The notes: generated by a model not told the origin, from the sequence alone. A stretch of DNA of 38,118 nt from Deltaproteobacteria bacterium (GCA_029547185.1 JAKPPU010000044.1:1-38118); one strand, 5' to 3'. Numbered from the stretch's first letter, positions 16,308-25,486 are shown. A program made the numbers and translations.

Positions 16308-17614
16308 TGTCGGTTGTCGCCATCGTCGGAAGGCCCAATGTGGGGAAATCAACCCTGTTCAATGCCCTCATCAGGCAGCACCGCGCCATTGTCGGCCCGG
16401 AAAGAGGGATCACGAGGGACAGGATCTATGCCAGGCTGGACCTCGGTGAAGACCTCGATGTCGATCTCATCGACACCGGGGGATTCGACACGACGGGAGA
16501 GGGAAGCTTTGCGAACGTCATGTTCGAGCAGACCATGCTGGCGATCCGCGAGGCAGACCTCCTCATCTGCCTCTTCGACGTCCAGTCCGAGATAACCCCC
16601 GATGATGAAGAGCTCGTCCGCATCATCCGGGAATCCGGTGCACAGGTCATATACGCTGCGAACAAGGTCGACGACCCCCACGGGAACCTGCCGTCCTCTA
16701 TGCTCTACGAGCTGGGGATACACGAGTTCGTCGAGATCTCGGCCAGGAAGAGGACGGGCATTCCCGAGCTCATCGAAAGGGTCCGATCCTCTCTCCTCAC
16801 CCTTCCCGGCGAGCCGCTCCGGGATGAGACCGATGCGGTCAGGGTGAGCATCCTCGGCAGGCCGAATGTGGGCAAGTCCCTCATGCTCAACAGGATAATC
16901 GGCGAGAACCGCTCCATCGTGTCGCCTGTCGCGGGGACAACGAGGGACTACATCGATATCCGGGTGACCCACGAGGGAAAGGATTACGTATTCGTGGATA
17001 CTGCAGGCATCAGGAGAAAAGCACGCATCGAGGACGAGCTCGAGAAAGAAAGCGTGATGCGGTCGCTCAAGAACATCGACATGTCCCATGTCTGCCTGCT
17101 GCTCGTGGACCCGTTCGAGGGCGTTACAGAGCAGGACAAGAGACTGTGCCGGATCATGACCGACCACGGCAGGGCGTTCGCCATCGTCGTGAACAAGAGC
17201 GACCTCATAGAGCCGGGCAAGCGCACCGCGATCAGGGAGGCGGTCCGCCACTCCCTGAAATTCATCCCCGATGTGAAGGTCCTCTTTGCCTCGGCGTTGA
17301 CGGGAAAGGATGTGGGCAGGATCTATCCGATGATCGACGACCTGTTCGCCAAGACCACCATGGAGGCCTCCACGCCGAAGATCAATCGCATCCTTGCGGA
17401 CATAGCCCAGACAAACCTCCCCCCGATTGCAAACGGAAAACCTCTTAAATTTTATTATATCAACCAGGTAGGCACGATACCTCCCAAGTTCAGGATCGTC
17501 ACCAATTTCCCCGGGTCGGTTCCCGAGAACTATCAGAGGTACCTTATGCACACGCTGAAGAAGTCGCTCTCCTTGGAAGGCATCCCGATCAAGCTCCAAT
17601 TCGTGAAAAGGTAG
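16307..17614 (+). CDS. der: GTPase Der (EngA)
   Basis: Der is a 50S ribosome assembly GTPase with two tandem G domains. Both are visible: GRPNVGKSTLFNALI (about 8-22) with DTGGF and NKVD, and GRPNVGKSLMLNRI (about 182-195) with DTAGIRRK and NKSD. A C-terminal KH-like domain ends in LEGIPIKLQFVKR, as in the family. The 435-residue length is normal. Its start codon shares a base with the era stop. The tandem era-der arrangement fits a joint role in ribosome biogenesis. Confidence 0.98.
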   Translation: MSVVAIVGRPNVGKSTLFNALIRQHRAIVGPERGITRDRIYARLDLGEDLDVDLIDTGGFDTTGEGSFANVMFEQTMLAIREADLLICLFDVQSEITPDDEELVRIIRESGAQVIYAANKVDDPHGNLPSSMLYELGIHEFVEISARKRTGIPELIERVRSSLLTLPGEPLRDETDAVRVSILGRPNVGKSLMLNRIIGENRSIVSPVAGTTRDYIDIRVTHEGKDYVFVDTAGIRRKARIEDELEKESVMRSLKNIDMSHVCLLLVDPFEGVTEQDKRLCRIMTDHGRAFAIVVNKSDLIEPGKRTAIREAVRHSLKFIPDVKVLFASALTGKDVGRIYPMIDDLFAKTTMEASTPKINRILADIAQTNLPPIANGKPLKFYYINQVGTIPPKFRIVTNFPGSVPENYQRYLMHTLKKSLSLEGIPIKLQFVKR

Positions 17615-17688
17615 GAATAAGGTTGCCTTAGGGCCTTCCGCCTTCTCAAGAGATGCCCTGCATGTCCTTTAGAATGAACAGTTTTTTC

Positions 17689-17727
17689 TTGACATATGGT
17701 TATATTGGTGTTTCTATAAATAGAAAC
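17689..17727 (+). promoter_or_regulatory. trpB2 promoter region with perfect 18-bp palindrome
   Basis: TTGACA lies at 17689-17694. Sequence downstream that can serve as -10 box (TTCTAT at 17712-17717, or CTATAA at 17714-17719) falls inside the perfect palindrome GTTTCTAT-AA-ATAGAAAC (17710-17727). A protein bound to the palindrome would block RNA polymerase. The start codon is 48 bases further on. I cannot assign the site to a known regulator. Confidence 0.6.
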
Positions 17728-17774
17728 TCCGGGGAACGCCTTACTCCCGCAGAGAAAGCTTAAGGAGGTTTTTG

Positions 17775-19163
17775 ATGTCAGTAAAGGTATTGTTGAACGA
17801 AGATGAGATTCCACGCCAGTGGTACAACCTTGCAGCAGATCTGCCGACGCCCATGCAGCCGCCTCTGGGCCCGGACGGGAACCCGGTCAAGGCCGAGGAC
17901 CTCGCGCCGATCTTCCCCATGAACCTCATCGAGCAGGAAGTGAGCCAGCAGAGATGGATCGACATCCCGGAAGAAATCCTCCAGATCCTCTACCGGTGGA
18001 GGCCTTCACCGCTTCGCAGAGCGGTATTTCTCGAAAAGGCCCTCGGAACTCCGGCCAAGATCTACTACAAGGATGAGGGCGTATCGCCTGCCGGAAGCCA
18101 CAAGCCCAACACGGCCGTTCCCCAGGCATGGTACAACAAGCAGTTCGGGATCAAGAGCATCACCACGGAGACGGGGGCAGGCCAGTGGGGAAGCGCCCTG
18201 GCCTTTGCCTGCGCCCTCATGGGGCTCAAGTGCAAGGTGTACATGGTGCGGATCTCCTTCGACCAGAAGCCTTTCCGGAAGATGATGATGAATGTCTGGG
18301 GAGCGGACTGCGTTGCAAGCCCCAGCACCCAGACCCAGGCCGGGAGGGACATCCTTGCCAGATATCCCGACACCCCGGGGAGCCTCGGGATCGCCATCAG
18401 CGAGGCCATCGAGGAGGCGGTCACGGATAAAACCGGCCAGACCCGTTATTCCCTGGGCAGCGTTCTCAATCACGTCCTTCTCCACCAGACCATTATCGGC
18501 CTCGAGGCCAAGAAGCAGCTCCAGAAGATCGGCGAGAAAAAAGTCGATGTCGTCATCGGCTGCGCAGGAGGAGGAAGCAACTTCGCCGGGATCGCCTTCC
18601 CCTTCATCGCCGACAAGATCAACGGTGCGGATATCGAAATCTATCCCGTCGAGCCCACCTCGTGCCCGACGCTGACGCGGGCCCCCTTCACGTATGACCA
18701 CGGAGACGTGGCGAAGATGACCCCGCTTCTTCCCATGCACACCCTGGGCCACGCGTTCGTGTCTCCCCCTATCCATGCAGGGGGGTTGAGATACCACGGC
18801 ATGGCGCCTCTCGTGAGCCAGGCGGTCGTCGAAGGCCTTGCCACCCCGAAGGCATACGACCAGCTCCACTGCTATGACAGCGCCCTCTTGTGGGCAAGGA
18901 CCGAGGGCTACATCCCGGCCCCCGAGACCTCTCACGCCATCACGGCGGTGATCGAAGAGGCCAAGAAGGCCAAGGAGGAAGGCAAGGAGAAGGTGATCCT
19001 GTTCAGCTGGAGCGGCCACGGCCTGATGGACCTCGTGGGGTATGCCAACTTCATGGCAGGAAAGCTCATCGACTACCCGCTGCCCGAGGATGAGCTGCGG
19101 GAATCCCTGAAATCCATCGAGGGGCTCCCGAAGGCACCCATGGTCAGGTCGGGAAGGTGGTAG
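17775..19163 (+). CDS. trpB: Tryptophan synthase beta chain, TrpB2 type
   Basis: This PLP enzyme joins indole and serine to make tryptophan. The 462-residue length and the long N-terminal extension ([20 protein letters not shown]) mark the B2 class, which is longer than classical TrpB and often works without TrpA. The PLP lysine is Lys110 in [11 protein letters not shown], the phosphate loop is [11 protein letters not shown], and [15 protein letters not shown] is the usual substrate loop. The frame opens three bases earlier with TTG, but the ATG at 17775 has AAGGAGG six bases upstream. No trpA or other trp gene is adjacent, so indole salvage is a plausible role. A palindrome lies in its promoter. 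Confidence 0.95.
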   Translation: MSVKVLLNEDEIPRQWYNLAADLPTPMQPPLGPDGNPVKAEDLAPIFPMNLIEQEVSQQRWIDIPEEILQILYRWRPSPLRRAVFLEKALGTPAKIYYKDEGVSPAGSHKPNTAVPQAWYNKQFGIKSITTETGAGQWGSALAFACALMGLKCKVYMVRISFDQKPFRKMMMNVWGADCVASPSTQTQAGRDILARYPDTPGSLGIAISEAIEEAVTDKTGQTRYSLGSVLNHVLLHQTIIGLEAKKQLQKIGEKKVDVVIGCAGGGSNFAGIAFPFIADKINGADIEIYPVEPTSCPTLTRAPFTYDHGDVAKMTPLLPMHTLGHAFVSPPIHAGGLRYHGMAPLVSQAVVEGLATPKAYDQLHCYDSALLWARTEGYIPAPETSHAITAVIEEAKKAKEEGKEKVILFSWSGHGLMDLVGYANFMAGKLIDYPLPEDELRESLKSIEGLPKAPMVRSGRW

Positions 19164-19227
19164 GGCAGGCTTCGAATTCAGGAGAGGATTCAAACTGCTT
19201 TAGAGAAATTGTAGAAGAGCATTTCCT

Positions 19228-19263
19228 CATCCTCCTCTCCGGAGGCTTCCGGAGGGGAGGATG
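19228..19263. terminator. Strong hairpin between convergent genes
   Basis: Two 16-base arms (19228-19243 and 19248-19263) pair with only one G-T mismatch around a GGCT loop; the loop-proximal part is CTCCGGA-GGCT-TCCGGAG. It lies between trpB2 (+) and the secreted-protein gene (-) and probably stops both transcripts. There is no T-run after the stem on either strand, so the hairpin may need help from Rho or may mainly protect 3' ends. Confidence 0.65.
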
Positions 19264-19300
19264 AAAACATCGATACTCTGTTCCGGATCAGGAGAAGATA

Positions 19301-20032
19301 TCAGGGCTGCCTCGTCTTGCCCCGCTCGATATCGTATCCCATGACGAAGTTGATGACCATGTGCATCCAGTTCTTGCTGAACATGGCGCCTACGAAGGCC
19401 TGCTTCTCCTCCGGGGTCAGTCTGGTAAAGTATCTGCTGTTCTCCAGGAACAGGACATCCGTCCCTCCCGAAGTCATGAGGTCGGACCATATTTTCTGAG
19501 ACTCGCTGAAATCGTACGCCATGCATTCCAGGCTGATGGGCGTGTAGAGGGAGAGATACTTCCTGAATCCGCTCTCGTCGCCGGTATACATCTTGGTGAA
19601 CACGGTGTGTGCCGGTTTTTCGGTCACGTAGGGAATTATTTTTATTTCCCCGCTTTTCTCCAGGCCGCAGACCCACGCATCGATCTCTTTCGCTGCATTG
19701 CCGTCCTTTGCGAACAGGGTGATCCTCACGGCATTGGGCTGAAACTTCGACCTGTTCAGATAGTAGCCGCTCGAGCCCGGCACAGATCCCCTGCTCCTGC
19801 TCAGGACGGTCCCCAGGTAAGCGACCGTCTTGTGGTAGCTCGGATTATCATCCCCGGCAGGAAGGATGTGATAGACCATATGCAGGTCGTCCGTGCCCGG
19901 ATTCGGATTGTACCTCGAAAAATCGTATCTCGCGCCCTTGAAGAAATCGTTGGTCTTGGTCTCCTCTGCAGAGCACACCCCGCACAGTCCCATCACCATC
20001 AGGACGGCAATCAGAAAGCGCAGCCTTGACAT
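19301..20032 (-). CDS. Exported protein of unknown function, 243 aa
   Basis: The ATG at 20032 gives a clean signal peptide (MSRLRFLIAVLMVMGLCGVC, likely cleaved after SA), with AGAGG just upstream; the frame extends 13 codons further but that start hides the signal. The mature protein is periplasmic or surface-exposed and about 220 residues long. Segments such as DDLHMVYHILPAGDDNPSYH and GYYLNRSKFQPNAVRITLFA show no family I recognise. A C-terminal helical part contains LTPEEKQAFVGAMFSKNWMH. It stands alone, with a terminator on one side and a divergent small gene on the other. Confidence 0.75.
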   Translation of the reverse strand: MSRLRFLIAVLMVMGLCGVCSAEETKTNDFFKGARYDFSRYNPNPGTDDLHMVYHILPAGDDNPSYHKTVAYLGTVLSRSRGSVPGSSGYYLNRSKFQPNAVRITLFAKDGNAAKEIDAWVCGLEKSGEIKIIPYVTEKPAHTVFTKMYTGDESGFRKYLSLYTPISLECMAYDFSESQKIWSDLMTSGGTDVLFLENSRYFTRLTPEEKQAFVGAMFSKNWMHMVINFVMGYDIERGKTRQP

Positions 20033-20137
20033 TGCACCTCTCTCCTCCGGCAAGTATTTGTTTGCATGCATCCTGGAAATGATGCAGAATATATTCGATT
20101 CATATCAGATATACAACATTTTGAAAGGCAGAGAGGA

Positions 20138-20398
20138 GTGAGCGAGTCAGCTGTCAGCGAGAAGACCACCAGATGCAGCATGCTGGGGCACCAGGTTCCC
20201 TTCGAGTACTGCAGGCAGTGCAGCAATTCCCTTCCCTGCAGGAAGATAATAGACTGCTGGTCCCATGAGATCGATGTCCGGAGGTATCTGGAGAAGAAGT
20301 ACACGCCCGAGGAAATAAGGCAGATTCTCTCTCCCCCCAAGCCGAAGCTGCTCCAGATCATCGAGATAGCGAAGAAGGCATCTGCCAGGGGCGGCTAG
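20138..20398 (+). CDS. Small Cys-rich protein, 86 aa
   Basis: The frame is open from 20066, but the first stretch does not look like protein; GTG at 20138 with AAAGG upstream, or the ATG at 20180, is more likely. The core, MLGHQVPFEYCRQCSNSLPC then RKIIDCW, holds four closely spaced cysteines (CRQC ... PC ... DC) that could bind a metal or iron-sulfur cluster. A helical, basic tail follows (YTPEEIRQILSPPKPKLLQI). I have the impression that similar small proteins occur in other deltaproteobacteria, but I cannot name the family. Its TAG stop overlaps the stop of the convergent CheD-HDOD gene (shared CTAG). Confidence 0.6.
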   Translation: MSESAVSEKTTRCSMLGHQVPFEYCRQCSNSLPCRKIIDCWSHEIDVRRYLEKKYTPEEIRQILSPPKPKLLQIIEIAKKASARGG

Positions 20399-21699
20399 CC
20401 GGGATCGGCTATCACATTCAAGTTGTCGTAAACGACCTGAGGGTCGAGACCGAGGCTCTTCAGTCCGGCCTGGATGCCTGCCGTATCGATCTTCTCCAGC
20501 TCGAGCCCCGGCAGGAATTTCCCCGCGAATATGTCCGACACGTATACCAGGTTGACGATTTCCCTGTTGTACTCCGCAGTATCGGGTGCATGGTGAAAGA
20601 GGATGACGTCCTTGAGAACATCGGGAAGATCCCAGCTTTCAGCGAGCACCAGACCGGCCTGGCAGTGATCGAAGCCGAGTATCTGCCTCTCGAGAACGCA
20701 GGAGTCTTCCTTATGCTCGATCATCATCCGGTAGAAGAGGGGCTTGACTTTCGCGATGTACTGGTCCAGGACCACTTTCCCGATATCATGGAGCAGGCCG
20801 GCGGTATATGCGACGTCCGGATCGACCTTCCCGAGGGCCTTGGCCAGTGTCTTGCTCAGCCGGGCTGTCGCAAGGGCATGGTGGAACATCCCGCCTCTGC
20901 ACAGGGAGTATCCCCTCTCGGGGAGGGTGTACATGTTCTCTAGCTGGGCTGTCAGCACCACCTGCAGCAGAAGTTTGCTTCCGAGATAGAGAATGGCATG
21001 ATCAATCGATGCGATCTTACGGGGAAGGCCTATGAATGCCGAATTGCAGAGCCCCAGTATCTTGGCGCTGAGCACCTGGTCTTTTTTGATCTCACCGGCG
21101 ATCGAACTGATATCGATGCTGTCGTCCGAGAGCATGTTCGCAACGCTGAAGGCCATCTGGGGAACCGGCAGGAGCTTTTCGATGGTGTCCTCGATCTCAT
21201 CCATGGTTACGTGCTTTACCGGATCGTCCTTCATCTCCTTATCCGTTATGACCGGTTCGATCACGCACTTGCCGGTCTCGACATCGAGAGCGATACAGAA
21301 GGGGTTGACCCCGCTTGCCTCGAGCATCTTTATGGCGATTCCGCTCTTCTTCAGGAAGGACAGGGTGATATCGAGAGACTGGTGGGTGATGTTGAGGATC
21401 ATGTCCTGGGGCGATAAGGGATCGACGAGCGCACCTCCTGCAACGAATGCCGAGATGTCCTCTGCTGTTGCCCCTTGCTGCCTCATCTCATCGATGAATA
21501 TGGGGATGCCGGTCCGTGCATAGTACGTTCTGTGAGACTCGGGGATCCCACTCACCGGCTCGGGGAGGAGAATGTGGAGAATGCCGCCCAGGCTTGCCTT
21601 TGAGTCATAAAGAGCGAGACCTATGCATGAGCCGAGAAATGCCTTGAGCAACCCGTGCCTGGCAATGACCATGCCACCGGTTGGAACCACTGTAACCAT
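20395..21699 (-). CDS. CheD-HDOD fusion protein, 434 aa
   Basis: Residues about 1-155 are a CheD domain: catalytic Cys25 in AFLGSCIGLALYD and His42 in GGILHILLPEP, with the Thr in ISAFVAGGALVD nearby. CheD enzymes deamidate glutamines on chemoreceptors and bind CheC. Residues about 170-420 are an HDOD domain: LPVPQMAFSVANMLSDDSI, AYTAGLLHDIGKVVLDQYI and FHHAPDTAEYN. HDOD domains turn up in signalling proteins that often respond to nucleotide messengers or two-component input. Here the two are one polypeptide. GGAGG lies 8-12 bases before the ATG. No chemotaxis genes are adjacent, so the receptor substrate is elsewhere in the genome. Confidence 0.93.
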   Translation of the reverse strand: MVTVVPTGGMVIARHGLLKAFLGSCIGLALYDSKASLGGILHILLPEPVSGIPESHRTYYARTGIPIFIDEMRQQGATAEDISAFVAGGALVDPLSPQDMILNITHQSLDITLSFLKKSGIAIKMLEASGVNPFCIALDVETGKCVIEPVITDKEMKDDPVKHVTMDEIEDTIEKLLPVPQMAFSVANMLSDDSIDISSIAGEIKKDQVLSAKILGLCNSAFIGLPRKIASIDHAILYLGSKLLLQVVLTAQLENMYTLPERGYSLCRGGMFHHALATARLSKTLAKALGKVDPDVAYTAGLLHDIGKVVLDQYIAKVKPLFYRMMIEHKEDSCVLERQILGFDHCQAGLVLAESWDLPDVLKDVILFHHAPDTAEYNREIVNLVYVSDIFAGKFLPGLELEKIDTAGIQAGLKSLGLDPQVVYDNLNVIADPG

Positions 21700-21741
21700 G
21701 CTGATCCTCCCAATTCATTACAGAGAAGCTTTGCAATTGCA

Positions 21742-22257
21742 TTACATTTCATGAGGCGGAAGAGCGCTCCGCCTTTCTTCCATTGTTTCGATAATTATCT
21801 TTACTAAATAACCGTTTACCATGCCTGTAAGAACCGAGACAAGGAGAAAAAAGGGGAGGATGCCCATGAGAAACGTGTGAGGAATGATAAACGTCGCGAG
21901 ATAAGCCTGTGCCGCCATGTGGGTGGCGGCTCCTCCTACGCTCACCCCGATAGGAGAGAACCGGGACTTCGGCATGGCCCACATGCACAGGCCCGCAGCG
22001 AGGCCTCCGAACAGTGAGAAGGCAAAAGCAGGCGAGAATATGCTGCCGCTCAGGGCCGATGCGATGAAAACCCTGCTGACCGCTACAAAGATCGACCAGA
22101 GGCCTCCGAACGCATAGAGTGTGCACAGGGTCATGACATTGGCGAGCCCGAGTTTAAGAAAAGGGGCAGGCCTCGGAATGAAGGATTCCGTCCAGTGCAG
22201 GACGACAGCCATGGCCACAAAGAGGGCAATGGTCGTGATGCGGATATTTTTCTCCAT
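21742..22257 (-). CDS. Gx transporter-family membrane protein
   Basis: This 171-residue protein is almost entirely hydrophobic, with about five membrane helices. The sequence matches the family annotated as heptaprenyl diphosphate synthase component I or Gx transporter: it starts IRITTIALFVAMAVVLHWTE, then FIPRPAPFLKLGLANVMTL and ALSGSIFSPAFAFSLFGG. The family resembles the S components of ECF-type vitamin transporters, and the synthase name is probably historical. Its usual partner, a small NusG-domain protein, is not next to it here. It follows the SppA gene by 19 bases, likely in one transcript. No ribosome site is clear. Confidence 0.85.
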   Translation of the reverse strand: MEKNIRITTIALFVAMAVVLHWTESFIPRPAPFLKLGLANVMTLCTLYAFGGLWSIFVAVSRVFIASALSGSIFSPAFAFSLFGGLAAGLCMWAMPKSRFSPIGVSVGGAATHMAAQAYLATFIIPHTFLMGILPFFLLVSVLTGMVNGYLVKIIIETMEERRSALPPHEM

Positions 22258-22276
22258 GAATGTATTTAAAAGCTGT

Positions 22277-23155
22277 TTATGGCCAGGTGTAGAACCCGCC
22301 TCTGTTCTCCCCTCTTCGCCTGTATACTATGACAGTCGGATTTTCCACGTTGGCGAGCTCGGTCACCTTTTTCAGGGAGGCCTCATAATACCCGACTTCA
22401 TCGATGAGATGAAGCTTTTTCCCCATGACCGATGTCATGATCCGGCCGTCCTGAATGACCGCTATGTCTTCGCTTGTCACAGGCCTCCTCGTCTTCACCC
22501 TTTCGATGAAGTCGTCATAGAACTGCATGACGATGCTCTTCAGGAGGGCTCTCTCCTCTTCCGACATGTCATGAAGGGGGCTTCCCGCGTCCTTGAACTT
22601 TCCTGACTTGATGGTCTGTTCGGTGATGCCGAGCATTTCCATCAAGCCCCCGAGGCTTACGGACGGCATGAGAACGCCCACATTACCGACGACGGAAGAG
22701 GGAAGGGCGACGATGTAATCCGAGGACAGGGCGATCATGTACGCCCCCGACGTCCCCTGATCGGTGATGCACGCCACGACCGGAACCTTCCGGGACGACT
22801 TGAACTCCTGTATCTTTCTGTATACGAGGTCCGATGCGGTGTATCCTCCTCCGGGTGAATCGATCTTCAGGATCACCCCTTTGATTTTCTTGTCCTTCTT
22901 CGCCTTGTCGAGCACGCTCTCGACACGCTCGAAGGTCCCCTGCTTGGGCATGAACGAATCATGCCTGTTCGTGGTCCTGATCAAGCCCAAGACCTCGACG
23001 ACGAGGATCTTGTCTTTTGATCCCTCATGGATGACCCTCTCCTCGAACGGCTGCATCTGCGTTATGCTGCCGAGATCGAGAGAGACGAATGCACAGCCGG
23101 CACAGGCGAGAATCAGGATTGCGACAGGAAATGACCAGACTTTGAATTTATGCAT
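22277..23155 (-). CDS. sppA: Signal peptide peptidase SppA-type lipoprotein, S49 family
   Basis: SppA enzymes degrade cleaved signal peptides in the membrane. The catalytic pair is Ser136 in TDQGTSGAYMIA and Lys188 in IKSGKFKDAGSP, with the preceding IDSPGGGYTAS loop. The 292-residue size fits the short, single-domain class that works as an oligomer. The N-terminus (MHKFKVWSFPVAILILACAG then C) is a signal sequence ending in Cys18 and Cys21, so it is probably a lipoprotein rather than a transmembrane protein. AAGGAGG is just before the ATG. It lies 71 bases after tldD on the same strand. Confidence 0.92.
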   Translation of the reverse strand: MHKFKVWSFPVAILILACAGCAFVSLDLGSITQMQPFEERVIHEGSKDKILVVEVLGLIRTTNRHDSFMPKQGTFERVESVLDKAKKDKKIKGVILKIDSPGGGYTASDLVYRKIQEFKSSRKVPVVACITDQGTSGAYMIALSSDYIVALPSSVVGNVGVLMPSVSLGGLMEMLGITEQTIKSGKFKDAGSPLHDMSEEERALLKSIVMQFYDDFIERVKTRRPVTSEDIAVIQDGRIMTSVMGKKLHLIDEVGYYEASLKKVTELANVENPTVIVYRRRGENRGGFYTWP

Positions 23156-23226
23156 CGATCAACCTCCTTAATACATGAAAACCATATTAATAGTTTGTCA
23201 GCATCGATTTTGAGCAATGCTCCCGT

Positions 23227-24627
23227 TTAACGGGCAGGCTTTTCGATCTCTCCTCCGACAGTGATCTCCGGGATGAGCAGGGTAGGCTGGGCATCCGCCA
23301 CGGGAGCACCCTGGCCGTCCTTGCCGCAGGTGCCGATGCCGTAGCCCAGATCGTTTCCCACCAGTTCGATGGACTTGAGGATCCTTGGGCCGTTTCCGAT
23401 CAGGGTCGCCCCCCGAATGGGCTCGCCTATGGAACCGTTCTCGATGAGATATCCTTCGGATACGTTGAAGACGAAGTCCCCGTTGACCGTGTTCACCTGG
23501 CCTCCGCCCATCTTCTTTACGAAGACGCCCCTGCTTACCCTGGCAATGATATCCTCCGGAGCGAGCACGCCCGGCTGGATCATGGTGTTCGTCATCCGCG
23601 GTATGGGTCTGCTCCGGTAGGACTCCCTCCTGCCGTTTCCGCTTAAGGGGAGATCGAACTTGAGCGCGGTGATGGAGTCGGTGAGGTACGTCTTGAGGAT
23701 GCCCTTCTCGACGAGGATGGTCCGCTCCGTGGGATTGCCCTCGTCGTCGTATCCCATGCTTCCCCTCAATCCCGGAATCGACCCGTCGTCTATGACCGTG
23801 ATGACGTCTGACGCCACTTTGGTTCCGATCTGTCCAGAATACACGGAAAGGCCTTCCCCTGCCAGGTCGGCCTCCAGTCCGTGGCCGATGGCTTCATGCA
23901 CCATCGTGCCGCCGGCTTCGCTCGAGAGAACGACAGGCATGGACCCGGCCGGAGCCCTGCGCGCATGGAGGGTCTGCAGGGCCCGTGAAAGCGCCCGCTC
24001 GGCGATGAGCTCCGGGGGTATCTCCTCAAGGAGCTCGAACCCGCGCGTCCCTCCGATGGGTTCGTATCCCGTCTCCACGAGGGAATCTCCTGCGACGACT
24101 CCCTGTACCACGAACACGATGGAATCCCTCTTGTCCTGAACGATAAACCCTTTCGAATTGGCGATCAGCACGTGCCGCATGCCGTCGCCGTACATGACCT
24201 TAACCTGGATTACGGACGGGTCTTTCCCCCATGCCGCCTTGTCCGCCCTGCTCACCATTTCGATCTTCTTTTCCGAATCGACCGACAAGGGATCGATCCG
24301 CGAGAGAATCACGGATCTCGCCGGCCTCCTTTCGAGGGAGATCGACGAGGTGAAGTTCCCTGTCCTGACCGCTGAGGCCACGGTGTCGGCAAGCTCGTCG
24401 AGGGTCGAGAAGTCGTTGGTGTACGCATAGGCGGACCGGTCGCCGATCACCACGCGCAGGCCAGCACCGTTCTCCTCGTTTGAGAGGTATTTCTCGATCC
24501 TTTTGGCCTCGGATACGATGGAGGTTCCTTTCTTGTGCTCGATATAGATTTCAGAAAAATCCCCGCCGTTCTTGAGCGCCCTTTTGAGGAGCTTTTCATA
24601 ATCGATATCTGTCAGCTTCGTCTCCAT
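23227..24627 (-). CDS. tldD: Metalloprotease TldD
   Basis: TldD, with its partner TldE (PmbA), forms a zinc protease that matures peptides such as microcins and degrades unfolded peptides. The metal motif HEAIGH is at 244-249 in TMVHEAIGHGLEADL. The N-terminal half contains the YIEHKKGTSI strand and NEENGAGLRVV, and the C-terminal half ends with GTCGKDGQGAPVADAQPTLL, as in TldD. The 466-residue length is normal. No tldE gene is present in the window. The start overlaps the end of smpB by 16 bases, so it is part of the ptsH-ptsI-rseC-smpB-tldD run. Confidence 0.95.
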   Translation of the reverse strand: METKLTDIDYEKLLKRALKNGGDFSEIYIEHKKGTSIVSEAKRIEKYLSNEENGAGLRVVIGDRSAYAYTNDFSTLDELADTVASAVRTGNFTSSISLERRPARSVILSRIDPLSVDSEKKIEMVSRADKAAWGKDPSVIQVKVMYGDGMRHVLIANSKGFIVQDKRDSIVFVVQGVVAGDSLVETGYEPIGGTRGFELLEEIPPELIAERALSRALQTLHARRAPAGSMPVVLSSEAGGTMVHEAIGHGLEADLAGEGLSVYSGQIGTKVASDVITVIDDGSIPGLRGSMGYDDEGNPTERTILVEKGILKTYLTDSITALKFDLPLSGNGRRESYRSRPIPRMTNTMIQPGVLAPEDIIARVSRGVFVKKMGGGQVNTVNGDFVFNVSEGYLIENGSIGEPIRGATLIGNGPRILKSIELVGNDLGYGIGTCGKDGQGAPVADAQPTLLIPEITVGGEIEKPAR

Positions 24628-25079
24628 GATTTTGCCTCTCTGGCCATCTCTCTCTTCACGTCCCGCTCCTTGATGGCCTCTTTCTTCCCGTACTCCCGTC
24701 TTCCCTTGGCAAGGCCGAGCTCGACCTTGACGAGGTTGCCTTTCAGATAGATGCTCAAGGGGATGAGCGTCAGACCCTTCTCCTTCACCTTTCCTGCAAG
24801 TCTTACGATCTCCCGTTTGTGCAGAAGGAGCTTTCTCTTGCGCTCGGGGTCGTAGTTGAAGATCGAGGCCTGGGCGTAAGGGCTGATATGAAAATTGGTA
24901 ATGTACACTTCCGTGTCCTTGATCTGGGCGTAGCTGTCTTTTATGCTGCCTCCCCCGTTCCTGAGAGATTTCACCTCGGGGCCGCCGAGCATGATCCCCG
25001 CCTCGACGGTCTCGATGATATCGTAGGAGTGGCGCGCCTTCCTGTTGAGGCAGAGTATCTGCTTCGACTCACTCTTCAT
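24612..25079 (-). CDS. smpB: SsrA-binding protein SmpB
   Basis: SmpB carries tmRNA into stalled ribosomes for rescue. The 155-residue protein has the family hallmarks: ILCLNRKARHSYDIIETVEA at the N-terminus, GGPEVKSLRNGGGSIKDSYA, a core that includes the NYDPERKRKLLLHKREI region, and a basic tail (GRREYGKKEAIKERDVKREM). The ATG at 25079 is chosen because GAGG lies just upstream and the upstream codons look non-native. It overlaps the rseC-like gene by 11 bases and tldD by 16. The ssrA gene is not in the window. Confidence 0.97.
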   Translation of the reverse strand: MKSESKQILCLNRKARHSYDIIETVEAGIMLGGPEVKSLRNGGGSIKDSYAQIKDTEVYITNFHISPYAQASIFNYDPERKRKLLLHKREIVRLAGKVKEKGLTLIPLSIYLKGNLVKVELGLAKGRREYGKKEAIKERDVKREMAREAKSWRRS

Positions 25080-25479
25080 GGATGACCTCGACAACATGCG
25101 GCGTCCCGATCCTTCTGCCCATATGTCTTACTATAATAAGGCTCAGGAGGAATGCCACGAGCGCACAAACAGCCTGGACCGGGACCCCCGCAGACAGGGA
25201 CTGGGCGACGAGCAGGGCCGAAATGATGGCGCACAGCGGGATGAGAAAGGCATAGGTGCATGCCTTGATCAGGGATGCACCTTCCATGGCGATGACCACG
25301 GTGTCTCCTCTCCGGATGGAGCCGGGGGGCTTGGGAAGCTTCAAGTCCATGCGGGTTTTCGTAAAGCCGTGGCATATCCCCGAAGACTGGCAGCCCTGGC
25401 AGGCGTTCTTCCGGTCCACGATGACCCGGATGTCGGAGTCGAAAATATCCTGTACCGTTCCGCAGACAGTATTTATCAT
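25069..25479 (-). CDS. RseC/MucC-family protein
   Basis: This 136-residue protein has the RseC layout: an N-terminal soluble part with Cys6, Cys27, Cys30 and Cys36 (ACQGCQSSGICHG), a hinge (RRGDTVVIAM) and two membrane helices (about 70-115) starting at KACTYAFLIPLCAIISALL. RseC-type proteins regulate the envelope-stress response or take part in keeping SoxR reduced, and the cysteines could hold an iron-sulfur centre. It sits seven bases after ptsI and overlaps smpB. Function in this organism is inferred from the family. Confidence 0.85.
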   Translation of the reverse strand: MINTVCGTVQDIFDSDIRVIVDRKNACQGCQSSGICHGFTKTRMDLKLPKPPGSIRRGDTVVIAMEGASLIKACTYAFLIPLCAIISALLVAQSLSAGVPVQAVCALVAFLLSLIIVRHMGRRIGTPHVVEVIHEE

Positions 25480-25486
25480 ACGCAGA

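Noticed and set aside
16349..17599. 416-residue minus-strand frame
   Set aside because: Antisense to der, which is complete and well conserved.
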